From assembly GCF_000424265.1 (NCBI RefSeq), contig NZ_KE384154.1, forward strand, positions 32,180 to 96,179: DNA of 64,000 nt. Reading direction: 5' to 3'. The notes below the pieces were generated by a model. The model ran no database searches. It saw only the letters and a program-made list of their open reading frames with translations, and was not told the DNA's origin. Positions 26,749 through 36,869 of this stretch are shown one piece after another; position 1 is the stretch's first letter, and every line of letters starts with the position of its first letter. A program made the translations under genes and the position numbers. Source of the stretch: Butyrivibrio sp. WCD3002. GTDB taxonomy: Bacteria > Bacillota > Clostridia > Lachnospirales > Lachnospiraceae.

Positions 26749-26781
26749 GTTCTGCTATCGCACTGAGTGCGGTAGCAGAAC
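26749..26781 (+). repeat. strong hairpin in the ptsH-ptsI spacer
   Basis: A 15-bp stem (26749-26763 with 26767-26781, one G-U pair) closes a loop of three bases, TGA. No U-run follows, so it is not a standard terminator. It stands between HPr and Enzyme I genes and may stabilise or cut the mRNA to set their ratio. Confidence 0.7.
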
Positions 26782-26811
26782 TTCACTATTATAATCATTT
26801 GGAGGCATAAA

Positions 26812-28518
26812 ATGTATAAAGGAATTGCAGCATCACGAGGAATCGGCATTGGAAGTATCTGCCGCATAATTGAACATGATCTTTCTTTTGAGGCAAAACA
26901 GGTAACTGACACAGCTGCTGAGAAGGAACGTTTTCACAAGGCTATTGCTGACTTCGTAGAAGAAACAAATGCCATGGCTGAGGATATCAAAAAACGCATA
27001 GGTCCCAAGGAAGCTGAAATTCTCATGGGTCATGCAGTTATGATCTCCGACCCTGCCATGTCAGGTGAAATGGACAAAATGATCGATTCAGGCCAGTGTG
27101 CCGAATCAGCTCTTACCGCTGTATGCGATATGTTCATCGGAATGTTTTCAAAGATGGACGATGACATGATGCGCCAGAGAGCATCGGATATATCTGATGT
27201 AAAGGTAAGCGTACTTAAAAAGCTCCTTGGTATCGAGGATATCGATATCAGCAAAGTAGCACCCGGAACTGTGCTTGTATGTAAGGACCTTACTCCTTCC
27301 ATGACATCACAGATTGTAAAAGAGAATGTAACAGGAATCATCACTGAGATTGGCGGTAAAACCTCCCACTCTGCCATCCTTGCAAGGGCTCTTGAAATCC
27401 CTGCAGTCCTCTCCGTTCCCGGAATCGTGGATGAGGTCAAGGACAAGGATACAGCCATTATCGACGGCACAGAGGGCGATGTTTACATCAATCCCGACGG
27501 TGATATTCTGTCAAAATATATGTTAAAGCGCGAGGAGTTCATCAAGAAGCAGGCTGAACTTAAGACCTTTGTTGGTAAGGAAACCGTAAACGCAGACGGC
27601 ACAAAGCTTGATCTTTTCTGCAATATCGGAACTCCAAAGGACGCCAAAAAGGCTATGGAATGTGACGGCGAAGGTATCGGCCTTTTCCGCTCAGAATTCC
27701 TTTTCATGGACAACACTCATCTTCCCACAGAGGACGAGCAGTTTGAAGCATATAAGGAAGCTGTTGAGACCATGAAGGGCAAGACAGTCATCATCCGTAC
27801 TCTGGACATCGGCGGTGACAAGGATATCCCTTATCTCGGACTTGAGAAGGAAGAAAATCCCTTCCTGGGCTACAGAGCCGTAAGATATTGCCTTGGCAAT
27901 TCTGATATGTACAGAACACAGCTCCGCGCCATTACAAGAGCCAGCGCCTTTGGTAAAGTTAAGATAATGATTCCTCTTGTAACAACAGTTGATGAAGTAA
28001 GAAGCGTCAAGAAGCTTGTAGCTGAGATTAAGGATGAGCTTAAGAGCGAAGGAATCGCTTTTGATAATAACATCGAGGTTGGCTGCATGATTGAGACTGC
28101 ATCAGCATCTCTTATAGCTGATCTTCTTGCAAAGGAAGCAGCATTCTTCTCAATCGGTACAAATGACCTTACACAGTACACCATGAGCGTAGACAGAGGA
28201 AATCCCAAGGTAGCTTACCTCTACTCCTCTTTCCAGCCCTCTGTATTAAGGTCAATAAAGCACATCATCGAATGCGCAAATGAAGCAGGAATTCCTGTTG
28301 GAATGTGTGGAGAAGCCGCAGCTGATCCTCTTATGATTCCGCTTCTTATGTCCTTTGGTCTCGATGAATACAGCGTAAATCCTGTACTTGTTTTAACAGC
28401 CCGCTGCATCATCTCCAAGTGGTCCAAGGCTGAAGCCGATGCACTCACTGCCAAGGTCATGGCTATGGATACCGAGGAAGACATTGTAGCAGCCCTTAAA
28501 GAGGCCGCAAAGGAATAA
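26812..28518 (+). CDS. ptsI: PTS Enzyme I (phosphoenolpyruvate-protein phosphotransferase)
   Basis: The 568-residue cytoplasmic enzyme takes phosphate from phosphoenolpyruvate and passes it to HPr. The N-terminal HPr-binding and phospho-His domain contains GGKTSHSAILARALEIPAV with the active His at about 186. The C-terminal PEP-binding barrel contains GIGLFRSEFLFM (about 287-298) and the loop GMCGEAAADP. Length is normal. ATG 26812 has a TTGGAGG ribosome-binding site. It is the last gene of the fructose operon and is followed by a terminator. Confidence 0.95.
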   Translation: MYKGIAASRGIGIGSICRIIEHDLSFEAKQVTDTAAEKERFHKAIADFVEETNAMAEDIKKRIGPKEAEILMGHAVMISDPAMSGEMDKMIDSGQCAESALTAVCDMFIGMFSKMDDDMMRQRASDISDVKVSVLKKLLGIEDIDISKVAPGTVLVCKDLTPSMTSQIVKENVTGIITEIGGKTSHSAILARALEIPAVLSVPGIVDEVKDKDTAIIDGTEGDVYINPDGDILSKYMLKREEFIKKQAELKTFVGKETVNADGTKLDLFCNIGTPKDAKKAMECDGEGIGLFRSEFLFMDNTHLPTEDEQFEAYKEAVETMKGKTVIIRTLDIGGDKDIPYLGLEKEENPFLGYRAVRYCLGNSDMYRTQLRAITRASAFGKVKIMIPLVTTVDEVRSVKKLVAEIKDELKSEGIAFDNNIEVGCMIETASASLIADLLAKEAAFFSIGTNDLTQYTMSVDRGNPKVAYLYSSFQPSVLRSIKHIIECANEAGIPVGMCGEAAADPLMIPLLMSFGLDEYSVNPVLVLTARCIISKWSKAEADALTAKVMAMDTEEDIVAALKEAAKE

Positions 28519-28539
28519 ATCGATGTAATAAATATTTTT

Positions 28540-28575
28540 ACGGCTCGTTTAAACCTGTTAAACGGGCCGTATTTT
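28540..28575 (+). terminator. terminator after ptsI
   Basis: ACGGCTCGTTTAA (28540-28552) pairs with TTAAACGGGCCGT (28558-28570) around a short loop and is followed by ATTTTG. It lies 21 bases after the ptsI stop. Confidence 0.75.
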
Positions 28576-28599
28576 GATGAAAATACCTTAGCATACAAA

Positions 28600-28630
28600 A
28601 TGCCCGTACGAACCAAATTCGTACGGGCAT
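28600..28630 (-). terminator. terminator after the small minus-strand gene
   Basis: A perfect 13-bp stem (28600-28612 with 28618-28630) lies 16 bases downstream of the minus-strand gene at 28647. On the minus strand it is followed by TTTTG. It may also act as a second terminator for ptsI. Confidence 0.65.
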
Positions 28631-28646
28631 ATATTTTCAATAATAA

Positions 28647-28889
28647 TCAGGCATTCTGAATACTTTTTAACATCTCAATTGCTGTTCTTCCCTCAGCGAC
28701 TGTAATCGTGGCAGTATTGCTTTCATACTTTCCAAGAAGTCTGGAACGCATCTCTTCGGGGTGATTGTACAACTGATCCATGATGCGGTCAAAAGCTTTT
28801 TTCCATTCCATAATTCTCTCCTTGCCAATCTGAAGGTCCCCACCATCAGATTTTGAAACACGCGTCAGTATCTCCTCCCTTATGGACAT
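28647..28889 (-). CDS. small protein of unknown function
   Basis: An 80-residue, soluble, mostly helical protein (MSIREEILTRVSKSDGGDL to IEMLKSIQNA). I recognise no family. The frame is open up to a TTG at 28901, but ATG 28889 is the more likely start. Its ribosome-binding site is poor, while an excellent AAGGGAGGAG lies just inside the coding region, where it would fit a GTG at 28861 in another frame (64 codons). I prefer the longer frame because its composition looks more like a protein. A terminator follows it. Confidence 0.5.
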   Translation of the reverse strand: MSIREEILTRVSKSDGGDLQIGKERIMEWKKAFDRIMDQLYNHPEEMRSRLLGKYESNTATITVAEGRTAIEMLKSIQNA

Positions 28890-28982
28890 CGCTTTTTTCA
28901 AATGCAGTGTTTATATTAAAGCAAGAAAAGGCTTAAATCAAGGGAAAATGATTAAGAAAATCTTAAAATTCTGTGATTTATC

Positions 28983-29027
28983 TATGTTGTACAACATATG
29001 GTAGAAGCGCTATATTTCGCTATACCA
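28983..29027. promoter_or_regulatory. palindrome pair in the 252-bp gap upstream of the small gene
   Basis: A perfect 16-bp palindrome TATGTTGTACAACATA (28983-28998) is immediately followed by a hairpin with TGGTA (28999-29003) pairing with TACCA (29023-29027) and AGCG with CGCT inside. The first has the form of a dimeric repressor operator. The rest of 28902-29153 is AT-rich with nothing else recognisable. Confidence 0.4.
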
Positions 29028-29153
29028 AATGCACTAACGAAAAAATTTTCTTTCTTAACCAAACCTCTCTGCCGGAGAAAAATTTTACTATTTTGTTGAA
29101 ATAGCCAAATGAAAAATCAAACATTTTTTACCGCAAAAATGTCTGTATATTTA

Positions 29154-30689
29154 TCATTTTTCTTTTGCGCCAAAGGTCTTTATAAGTAACAGGCAAACAA
29201 TCATAAGAACGATTGAAACAGGCAGACATACAAGCCAGTTCCTTACCCATCCTGCAATAACATAAGCAACTACTGAAACTGCAGCAGCTGTTATAGCGTA
29301 AGGGAGCTGAGTTGAAACATGCTTAATGTGGTTACACTGTGCACCTGCACTTGCCATGATTGTGGTATCTGAAATGGGTGAGCAGTGATCGCCGCAAACA
29401 GCGCCTGCCATGCAGGCTGAAATAGCAATGATCATAAGCTCGTTATTCATATCTGATCCGAATACCTTGGCAACTATCGGGATAAGGATACCGAAGGTTC
29501 CCCAGGATGTACCTGTTGCAAATGCAAGGAAAGCACCGATAATGAATACGATTGCGGGAAGCAGACTCATAAGAGCATTATTGTCTGCAATATTAGCTAC
29601 AAGACCGCCTACATAATCTGCTGCGCCAAGGGAATCTGTCATTGATTTAAGTGTCCATGCAAAGGTAAGAATAAGGATTGCAGGTACCATACTCTTAAAG
29701 CCCTCAGGAATGGCATTCATGCACTCATTAAAGCTAAGAACCTTTGTAGCCACCATAAATATAACTGTTACAACTAAAGCTATTACAGAACCGTATACGA
29801 GGCCTACAGAGGCATCAGAATTAGCAAAGGCATCCACAAAGCTCTCGCCTTCAAAGAATCCGCCGGTGTAGATCATTCCTATTACGCAGAAAACGATAAG
29901 TGAGATTATAGGCAGTACAAGGTGTACAACCTTACCATTTCCTGAAACAGGAGGATTAGGCTGATCCTCGGCACCTGTCATACTGGAATGTCCTGTTACT
30001 TCATCTACCTTTGCTGACTTTGAGTTCTTCATAGCAGCCTCTGCTTTTTTCATGGGGCCGTAATCAAGACCTGTGAAGGTAAGTGTCAGCATCATTACGA
30101 TAGTAAGCAGCGCATAGAAGTTATAAGGAATAGCTCTTACAAAAAGTGTAAGTCCGTTAGCTCCGTCAACAAAGCCTGTTACAGCAGCAGCCCATGATGA
30201 TATGGGAGCGATGATACAAACAGGAGCAGCTGTAGCATCAATAAGGTATGCAAGCTTTTCCCTTGAAATCTTATGCTTATCGGTGACAGGTCTCATAACC
30301 GAACCTACTGTAAGGCAGTTGAAATAGTCATCGATGAAGATCAGGCATCCAAGAACAACTGTCGCAACCTGAGCGCCTGCCTTGGTTTTAACATGCTCTA
30401 CTGCCCATCTTCCGAAGGCTGCCGAGCCGCCTGCTCTGTTCATAAGCATTACCATGCTTCCAAGAATGACAAGGAATATAAGAATACCTACATTCCAGCT
30501 GTCTGAAAGCTGACCGATCATGCCATCAACAAAAACATGCTGCATGGTTCCGGTAAAGCTGAAATTCGTGTAGAGAAGACCACCTACAACAATTCCGATG
30601 AACAGGGATGAGTAGACCTCTTTGGTGATCAGCGCCAGAGCAATCGCGATAATAGCAGGAACCAGCGCCCAAAAACTGTTAGCAAACAT
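29154..30689 (-). CDS. NhaC-family Na+/H+ antiporter
   Basis: The 511-residue integral membrane protein has about twelve hydrophobic segments, starting WALVPAIIAIALALITKEVY. The conserved repeats include GSAAFGRWAVEHVKTKAGAQ (about 67-86), FIDDYFNCLTVGSVMRPVTD (about 113-132) and, in the second half, TGTSWGTFGILIPI and GDHCSPISDTTIMASAGA, which are hallmarks of NhaC and its malate:lactate or tyrosine-transporting relatives. A polar cytoplasmic loop of about 45 residues splits the halves. It probably exchanges Na+ for H+. Transport of an organic anion cannot be excluded. ATG 30689 has an AGGAGG ribosome-binding site. Confidence 0.87.
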   Translation of the reverse strand: MFANSFWALVPAIIAIALALITKEVYSSLFIGIVVGGLLYTNFSFTGTMQHVFVDGMIGQLSDSWNVGILIFLVILGSMVMLMNRAGGSAAFGRWAVEHVKTKAGAQVATVVLGCLIFIDDYFNCLTVGSVMRPVTDKHKISREKLAYLIDATAAPVCIIAPISSWAAAVTGFVDGANGLTLFVRAIPYNFYALLTIVMMLTLTFTGLDYGPMKKAEAAMKNSKSAKVDEVTGHSSMTGAEDQPNPPVSGNGKVVHLVLPIISLIVFCVIGMIYTGGFFEGESFVDAFANSDASVGLVYGSVIALVVTVIFMVATKVLSFNECMNAIPEGFKSMVPAILILTFAWTLKSMTDSLGAADYVGGLVANIADNNALMSLLPAIVFIIGAFLAFATGTSWGTFGILIPIVAKVFGSDMNNELMIIAISACMAGAVCGDHCSPISDTTIMASAGAQCNHIKHVSTQLPYAITAAAVSVVAYVIAGWVRNWLVCLPVSIVLMIVCLLLIKTFGAKEK

Positions 30690-30724
30690 AGTATTCCCCT
30701 CCTAAACTTTTTTCTTATTAAAGG

Positions 30725-30756
30725 AATACCGCACCAGGTAGTACTGATGCGGTATT
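30725..30756 (-). terminator. hairpin in the NhaC leader, terminator-like
   Basis: AATACCGCA (30725-30733) pairs with TGCGGTATT (30748-30756). On the minus strand it is followed by a weak U-rich stretch. It may end the gdhA transcript, but it also lies just downstream of the promoter-like sequence of the antiporter gene and could be part of that leader. Confidence 0.5.
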
Positions 30757-30766
30757 GGTTTTAATC

Positions 30767-30795
30767 ATTATACTATATTACGTTAAAGTAATAAA
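30767..30795 (-). promoter_or_regulatory. probable promoter of the NhaC gene
   Basis: On the minus strand, TTTATT (30795-30790), a 17-base spacer and a perfect TATAAT (30772-30767). The -35 box is weak. Confidence 0.4.
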
Positions 30796-30829
30796 CTAAA
30801 TTCTGATTTATGCGGTTTTGTAATTCAAT

Positions 30830-30851
30830 AGTTGGAGTTAGATCTCCAACT
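30830..30851 (-). terminator. hairpin directly after gdhA
   Basis: AGTTGGAG (30830-30837) pairs with CTCCAACT (30844-30851), three bases after the gdhA stop. There is no clear U-run, so it may protect the 3' end of the mRNA rather than terminate. Confidence 0.45.
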
Positions 30852-30854
30852 AAG

Positions 30855-32281
<1,427 letters not shown>

Positions 32282-32287
32282 TCAAGT

Positions 32288-32316
32288 ATTATTCCACATA
32301 CCTAAAAAATCGTCAA
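32288..32316 (-). promoter_or_regulatory. probable gdhA promoter
   Basis: On the minus strand TTGACG (32316-32311) and AATAAT (32293-32288) are 17 bases apart, starting 30 bases after the stop of the oxidoreductase gene. The expected start point is near 32281. Confidence 0.55.
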
Positions 32317-32345
32317 GCACTTTATTGCTTTAAATCGAAAAAATT

Positions 32346-33569
32346 TTATTCTTCAGATTTCTCCTCAGAGTTCTCAGCCTCTGCTACATCCTCAGAATTA
32401 TCAGAGCTTTCATTACTCTCAGCTTCAACCTCACTGGCAGAATCATCTTCTGCTGAGCTTTCCTCAGATACTTCTTCAGAGAGATTCTCTGCAACTTCAC
32501 TGATTATCTCTTCAACTGTTTCTGTAGTTTCTGCTGTCTCATTGCTAACCGGCATCTCTACCTGAGCCTGCTCACCATCAAGATCATCAACATCCTGAGG
32601 GAATTTAACGTCTATCTGCTCTCTTATGAAGTCCATCATCTTCATGATCTCCAGAGACTGAGCTTTAGGCATTTCGGGGCATTCCTTCCAATTCTCGTTA
32701 AGAGAATTTATCGCAGACATAACCTCATACTCATAACCGGTTATCTGCTTCTCCTTCTTGTAGAAGCCCTCTTTAATACCTGCGTTGTTATATACTGTGA
32801 TGCTCTCAAAATTGTTGATATTCTCAACCTCGATATGACCATTAGTACCAAAAATGAAGCCCTTAGCGCTTCCACAGGCAATAGCTGAGCATGTGATAAC
32901 GGCAATCTGACCATCTCTGTAACTCAGGGTGATACTATCCTGCATATCCATGCCGCCGTCACCCTTCTTGGAAACTGCGGATATATTTACTACATCATTA
33001 CCCAAAACCATGGACGCAAAATTAAGTCCATATACGCCAAGATCAAGAAGCGCACCGCCACCAAGGGAAGCATCGGTTATTCTCTGCTTCCATGCAATAT
33101 TATAACTAAGGTCGGCAGTAACCATCATTATATCGCCGATCTTATTACTGGACAGAATTTCTTTAAGCTTACCTGCAAGAGGAATAAATCTTGTCCACAT
33201 AGCTTCTGCAAGGAACAGATCCTTCTCTGCGGCTAATTTAAACATCCCGGCTGCCTGCTTCTCATTTAAGGCGAAAGCCTTCTCACAAAGAACCGGCTTC
33301 CCATATTCAAGAGCGAGACAGGTGTTCTCAAAATGAGCAGAATGAGGCGTAGCTACATAAACGAGATCCACCTTTGGATCCATGCACATCTCCTGATATG
33401 AACCATAAGCACGCTTCACCTTATTCTCTTTGGCAAAAGCTTCTGCCTTCTCATATGTTCTCGATGCTACTGCATAGCAGGTTACTCCCTTCATTCCTTT
33501 GAGAGTTCTTGCCATCGTTCCGGCAATATCGCCGGTTCCCATTATACCTACTCTTTTTGAATTAAACAT
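32346..33569 (-). CDS. Gfo/Idh/MocA-family oxidoreductase with acidic C-terminal tail
   Basis: The 407-residue protein is a dinucleotide-dependent sugar-type dehydrogenase. The N-terminal Rossmann domain has VGIMGTGDIAGTMARTLKGM (about 7-26), the conserved VYVATPHSAHFENT and the typical EKAFALNEKQA in place of the EKP motif, followed by the alpha/beta substrate domain to about residue 320. Unusually, it then has some 75 residues of Glu/Ser/Ala-rich low complexity (EEVSEESSAEDDSASE and similar), absent from ordinary family members. It lies 8 bases after the SH3b gene, whose product carries similar acidic tracts. The substrate is unknown. Confidence 0.87.
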   Translation of the reverse strand: MFNSKRVGIMGTGDIAGTMARTLKGMKGVTCYAVASRTYEKAEAFAKENKVKRAYGSYQEMCMDPKVDLVYVATPHSAHFENTCLALEYGKPVLCEKAFALNEKQAAGMFKLAAEKDLFLAEAMWTRFIPLAGKLKEILSSNKIGDIMMVTADLSYNIAWKQRITDASLGGGALLDLGVYGLNFASMVLGNDVVNISAVSKKGDGGMDMQDSITLSYRDGQIAVITCSAIACGSAKGFIFGTNGHIEVENINNFESITVYNNAGIKEGFYKKEKQITGYEYEVMSAINSLNENWKECPEMPKAQSLEIMKMMDFIREQIDVKFPQDVDDLDGEQAQVEMPVSNETAETTETVEEIISEVAENLSEEVSEESSAEDDSASEVEAESNESSDNSEDVAEAENSEEKSEE

Positions 33570-33577
33570 ACAGCTCC

Positions 33578-35014
33578 TTACTCAGTGAGATACTCAGCCT
33601 TGATATAGCCTGTTTCACCTTTATATTCTACTTTTGCCCATCCATTAGCGTACTGCTGCTTAACATCTACTGTATCACCGGCATAGATTGTATAAAGAAC
33701 ATCTGAATCAGTACTCTGTGACTTACGAAGTCTTACTGTCTCTGATACTCTAAGCTTACCTGTTGCACTGGAATCCACCTTGGACTTATTCTCGGTATTC
33801 TCAGCAGTTTCAGTCTGAGTCTCCTCGGTAGTAGTCTCTTCTGTAGTCTCCTGTGCTTCAGCGGTATCTCCATCTTCTGCTACCTCTTCGAAGTATTCGG
33901 ATTTAACAAAAGCTGTGCCGCCATTGTACTCAATTTTACTCCATCCGTTTGCACGTGCTTCAAGCTGTGTGTAGACTTCACCGATCTCAGTCTTTGCCAG
34001 CTTATCAGCCGTTTCAGAATCAGAACTTCTGATATTTACTACATCTTTAGCTTTTATCTTGGTTACTGCAGGAGTACTCTCTTCTGCAGTCTCTTCTGTA
34101 GTCTCCTCAGTAGCTTCAGCCTCTGCTACATCAGTCTCCTGTGCCTCTGCTGTCTCCTCAGTTGTCTCTTCAGCAGACTCGCCTTCCTGAGCTTCGCCTT
34201 CCTGCGTTTCTCCTTCTTCAGAAGCTCCCTCAGCTGCAGGTACTTCGCCTGACTCGATAGCTGCAAGTGCTTCTCCAACAGATACCTGGATATTTGCACT
34301 CATGTCTGAAAGGAAGGTCGCAAGATTCTCATGTGCTGCGATAATATCGTTGTACTGCGCAGCAACTGAATTATTAAGATCAACCACATCAGCCTGTAAT
34401 GAAATATTACTGATATAATCTGTCACACGATCATCAACCACATCTCCATTAATATAGAGATTACCTGCTTCATTGGTGCAAACATACATAGTCTGCATAC
34501 CGGGAAGTGCAGTTGTATAGCCTTCAAAAAGAACCTCTGTATAAACATAAGCCACATAGCTTCCTTCTACAGGACCCGGCTTAGTATAAACATCAACAGT
34601 GGGAATGCTTGTAATATACTTGGAAACCTCGCTTAATCTAAGCTCCTCGGTACTCTCAAGTCCCTGATAAATGGACTTTATGGTATCCATATCACCTGAT
34701 GCATAAGCACTAAAATACGTATTCATAAGCGAATTAACATCATCATACGCATTCTTTTCAAGCTCAACCTCAGGAACAATATAGCTTCCATCCTCAGCAA
34801 CTGATGTAACTGCATTCTCAGGCTCTGCTACAACATCACTCTTATTAGCCTTAAGAGCAAGTACAATGGTAAGAACCACTGCAACCACGAGAACAAGCGG
34901 CATTACCAGCTTTTTATTATCTGAGATGTACTCAAAAAAGGTCCTCTTATCCTGTGCTGCGAACGGATTAGACTCCTTCTTATTACCTTTAAAGTTCATT
35001 TTCTTAAAATTCAT
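33578..35014 (-). CDS. membrane-anchored SH3b-domain surface protein
   Basis: The 478-residue protein has a cytoplasmic N-terminus of about 35 residues, one membrane segment (about 36-54, LVMPLVLVVAVVLTIVLAL) and an extracytoplasmic part. An alpha/beta region (about 85-220) precedes a Glu/Thr/Ala-rich spacer and two bacterial SH3 domains (about 318-380, KDVVNIRSSDSETADKLAK, and about 418-478, ETVRLRKSQSTDSDVLYTI). SH3b domains usually bind peptidoglycan, so it probably sits in the wall. The second spacer between the SH3b domains is also acidic. It heads a two-gene unit with the oxidoreductase, and the tRNA-Arg gene lies just upstream. Confidence 0.85.
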   Translation of the reverse strand: MNFKKMNFKGNKKESNPFAAQDKRTFFEYISDNKKLVMPLVLVVAVVLTIVLALKANKSDVVAEPENAVTSVAEDGSYIVPEVELEKNAYDDVNSLMNTYFSAYASGDMDTIKSIYQGLESTEELRLSEVSKYITSIPTVDVYTKPGPVEGSYVAYVYTEVLFEGYTTALPGMQTMYVCTNEAGNLYINGDVVDDRVTDYISNISLQADVVDLNNSVAAQYNDIIAAHENLATFLSDMSANIQVSVGEALAAIESGEVPAAEGASEEGETQEGEAQEGESAEETTEETAEAQETDVAEAEATEETTEETAEESTPAVTKIKAKDVVNIRSSDSETADKLAKTEIGEVYTQLEARANGWSKIEYNGGTAFVKSEYFEEVAEDGDTAEAQETTEETTTEETQTETAENTENKSKVDSSATGKLRVSETVRLRKSQSTDSDVLYTIYAGDTVDVKQQYANGWAKVEYKGETGYIKAEYLTE

Positions 35015-35053
35015 TTCTTAATTCCTTATCCACCGCCACATTTTCGTAAAATA

Positions 35054-35125
35054 TGCACCCGACAGGAATCGAACCTGCATTAAAGGCGTCGGAGGCCTCC
35101 GTTCTATCCATTAGACTACGGGTGC
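35054..35125 (-). tRNA. tRNA-Arg (anticodon CCG)
   Basis: On the minus strand the 72-base sequence folds as a standard tRNA. The acceptor stem GCACCCG pairs with CGGGTGC, with discriminator A. The D arm contains AATGGATAGA. The anticodon stem GAGGC/GCCTT closes the loop CTCCGAC, which gives anticodon CCG, reading CGG. The T arm contains GGTTCGATTCC. CCA is not encoded. Confidence 0.95.
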
Positions 35126-35156
35126 GGAAAATGTTACGGATTTATTACGTACCCGA

Positions 35157-36113
35157 TTATAATACCATAGCCCCACTTGCTTGTTCAACCTTTTTCACAT
35201 TATTTTCATCTTCTCTATCATAGTAATAGACGCTGTTTGAAAGGAAATCCTCATCGGGAACACAGCTGTTGTTTACCTCTCTTATCATGCTTTTTAGTTC
35301 TTCTATTCCGGGAGCAAACTTCTCCGGCAAAAGTATAGTTTCATGAATGGAGCTGGGAATAATATAGAAGTTACTGTTATACTTTTCGGCAACCTCCTTA
35401 AGTAGTCCGGGATATAAGATCACTGCTGAGCCCTGAAGCTTCCTGTTGTTGGTGGCAACTATAAATCCATCATCCGGAATATTTGCCATAAACTCATCAT
35501 CACACTCATATTCAAAAGCGGTCTCATCCTCTTCTGCGCTTTTCTTCGCAAGCTTTGCACAGAAATCCCACATGGAACAGCAGGCTGCAGGGAAAAGTCT
35601 GGGTGTATTGTCCATGGCAGCTTCGTAGAGATCTTCTTCCGATACATCCCACATATCTGCATGTTCGTTGGTAATAAGAATAGATCCGCTTTCCCCTATG
35701 AATTCCAGGAACACCATATAAACTACCGCTATATCTCCGATCATGCGATGTGGCAATTCCTGAAGTCTCTCTGCATTCCTCTCTCCGGAAATAAGCTTAA
35801 AGCAAATCTTTGGAAGCACCTTTTCTATATCCTCAAAGAAGGAGACATCCACTTCTTTATCAACAAGATGTTCATTAAAAATACCAATCGCCGCATTGGC
35901 CATAGCCTCTACATTCTCATCACCCATATAGTTCTGATACAGATCATTCAAATATATTGTAGGAGCGCAGTTACTACCGCTCTTCCTTACGCAGACGCCA
36001 TACTTCTTAAGTCCGTTGTTCTTACACACTTCATGTGCAGAAACATCTGCGCTGTCACCATAATATGCGCTAATACGCTCAAATACCTTTTCAAAAAATT
36101 CTTCTTTTTTCAT
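35157..36113 (-). CDS. DUF5688 family protein
   Basis: The 318-residue soluble protein resembles the DUF5688 family of Lachnospiraceae, whose function is unknown. The family call is from memory of its pattern: an N-terminal helical segment (EEFFEKVFERISAYYG), then a conserved NNGLKKYGVCVRK, a TIYLNDLY motif and a C-terminal GLLKEVAEKYNSNFYIIPSS with EVNNSCVPDEDFLSNSVYYY. Such proteins often occur in several copies per genome. The frame extends to 36179, but AAGGAG before ATG 36113 marks the start and removes 22 implausible residues. No membrane segment remains. Confidence 0.82.
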   Translation of the reverse strand: MKKEEFFEKVFERISAYYGDSADVSAHEVCKNNGLKKYGVCVRKSGSNCAPTIYLNDLYQNYMGDENVEAMANAAIGIFNEHLVDKEVDVSFFEDIEKVLPKICFKLISGERNAERLQELPHRMIGDIAVVYMVFLEFIGESGSILITNEHADMWDVSEEDLYEAAMDNTPRLFPAACCSMWDFCAKLAKKSAEEDETAFEYECDDEFMANIPDDGFIVATNNRKLQGSAVILYPGLLKEVAEKYNSNFYIIPSSIHETILLPEKFAPGIEELKSMIREVNNSCVPDEDFLSNSVYYYDREDENNVKKVEQASGAMVL

Positions 36114-36147
36114 ACCTAAAATTCTCCTTTTTCTAAAAAATAACGAC

Positions 36148-36185
36148 AAAAAAGGCAATGAAAAAATTAAATTCTTCATTGCCTT
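36148..36185 (-). terminator. terminator after efp
   Basis: AAGGCAATGAA (36152-36162) pairs with TTCATTGCCTT (36175-36185). On the minus strand it is followed by TTTTTTG. It lies about 38 bases after the efp stop. Confidence 0.8.
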
Positions 36186-36222
36186 ACAAGTCTATACATT
36201 ATGTTTCAGAAAAAACGGTAAA

Positions 36223-36780
36223 TTAAACTCTGGAGAGATATTCTCCTGATCTTGTGTCGATCTTGATCACGTCACCCTCGTTAACGAAGAGAGGAACCTG
36301 AACAACAGCACCTGTCTCAACAGTAGCAGGCTTTGTAGCACCTGTAGCTGTATCACCCTTGAAGCCGGGCTCTGTCTCAGTAATAGCGAGCTCTACGAAA
36401 AGCGGAGGCTCAACAGCGAATACGTTGCCATTGTAAGAATGAATCTGAACTGTCTCATTCTCCTTAACATACTTCATTGAATCGCCAACCTGATCCTGTG
36501 TAAGAGAGATCTGCTCATATGTTTCATTATCCATGAAGTTGAAAAGATCTCCATCAGCATAAAGATACTGCATATCCTTACGATCAATACGTGCAGCAGG
36601 GAACTTCTCAGTAGGACGGAAGGTTGTTTCCTTAACACCACCATTGATGATGTCCTTAAGCTTTGTTCTTACGAAAGCTGCTCCCTTACCGGGCTTAACA
36701 TGCTGGAATTCGATTATCTGACATACATTACCATCTATTTCGATAGTCATACCGTTTCTGAAATCACTTGCAGAAATCAT
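36223..36780 (-). CDS. efp: elongation factor P
   Basis: A 185-residue, full-length EF-P, which binds ribosomes stalled at polyproline and helps form the peptide bond. The three beta-barrel domains are recognisable. The tip loop that reaches the peptidyl-transferase centre reads [15 protein letters not shown] (about 28-42), with Lys at the modified position. The C-terminal [17 protein letters not shown] is the standard ending. The gene has an AGGAGG ribosome-binding site before ATG 36780 and its own terminator. No modification enzyme gene is adjacent. Confidence 0.96.
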   Translation of the reverse strand: MISASDFRNGMTIEIDGNVCQIIEFQHVKPGKGAAFVRTKLKDIINGGVKETTFRPTEKFPAARIDRKDMQYLYADGDLFNFMDNETYEQISLTQDQVGDSMKYVKENETVQIHSYNGNVFAVEPPLFVELAITETEPGFKGDTATGATKPATVETGAVVQVPLFVNEGDVIKIDTRSGEYLSRV

Positions 36781-36869
36781 AAAAATCCTCCTAATAATTA
36801 CAAATCAAACAACTACATAATATTATACTAATGTTTTCTTTTTTTCAATACCCTTTTTTCAAAGGTTTA

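Noticed and set aside
27030..27470. 146-codon minus-strand frame inside ptsI
   Set aside because: It lies entirely antisense to a highly conserved gene and has no start signals.
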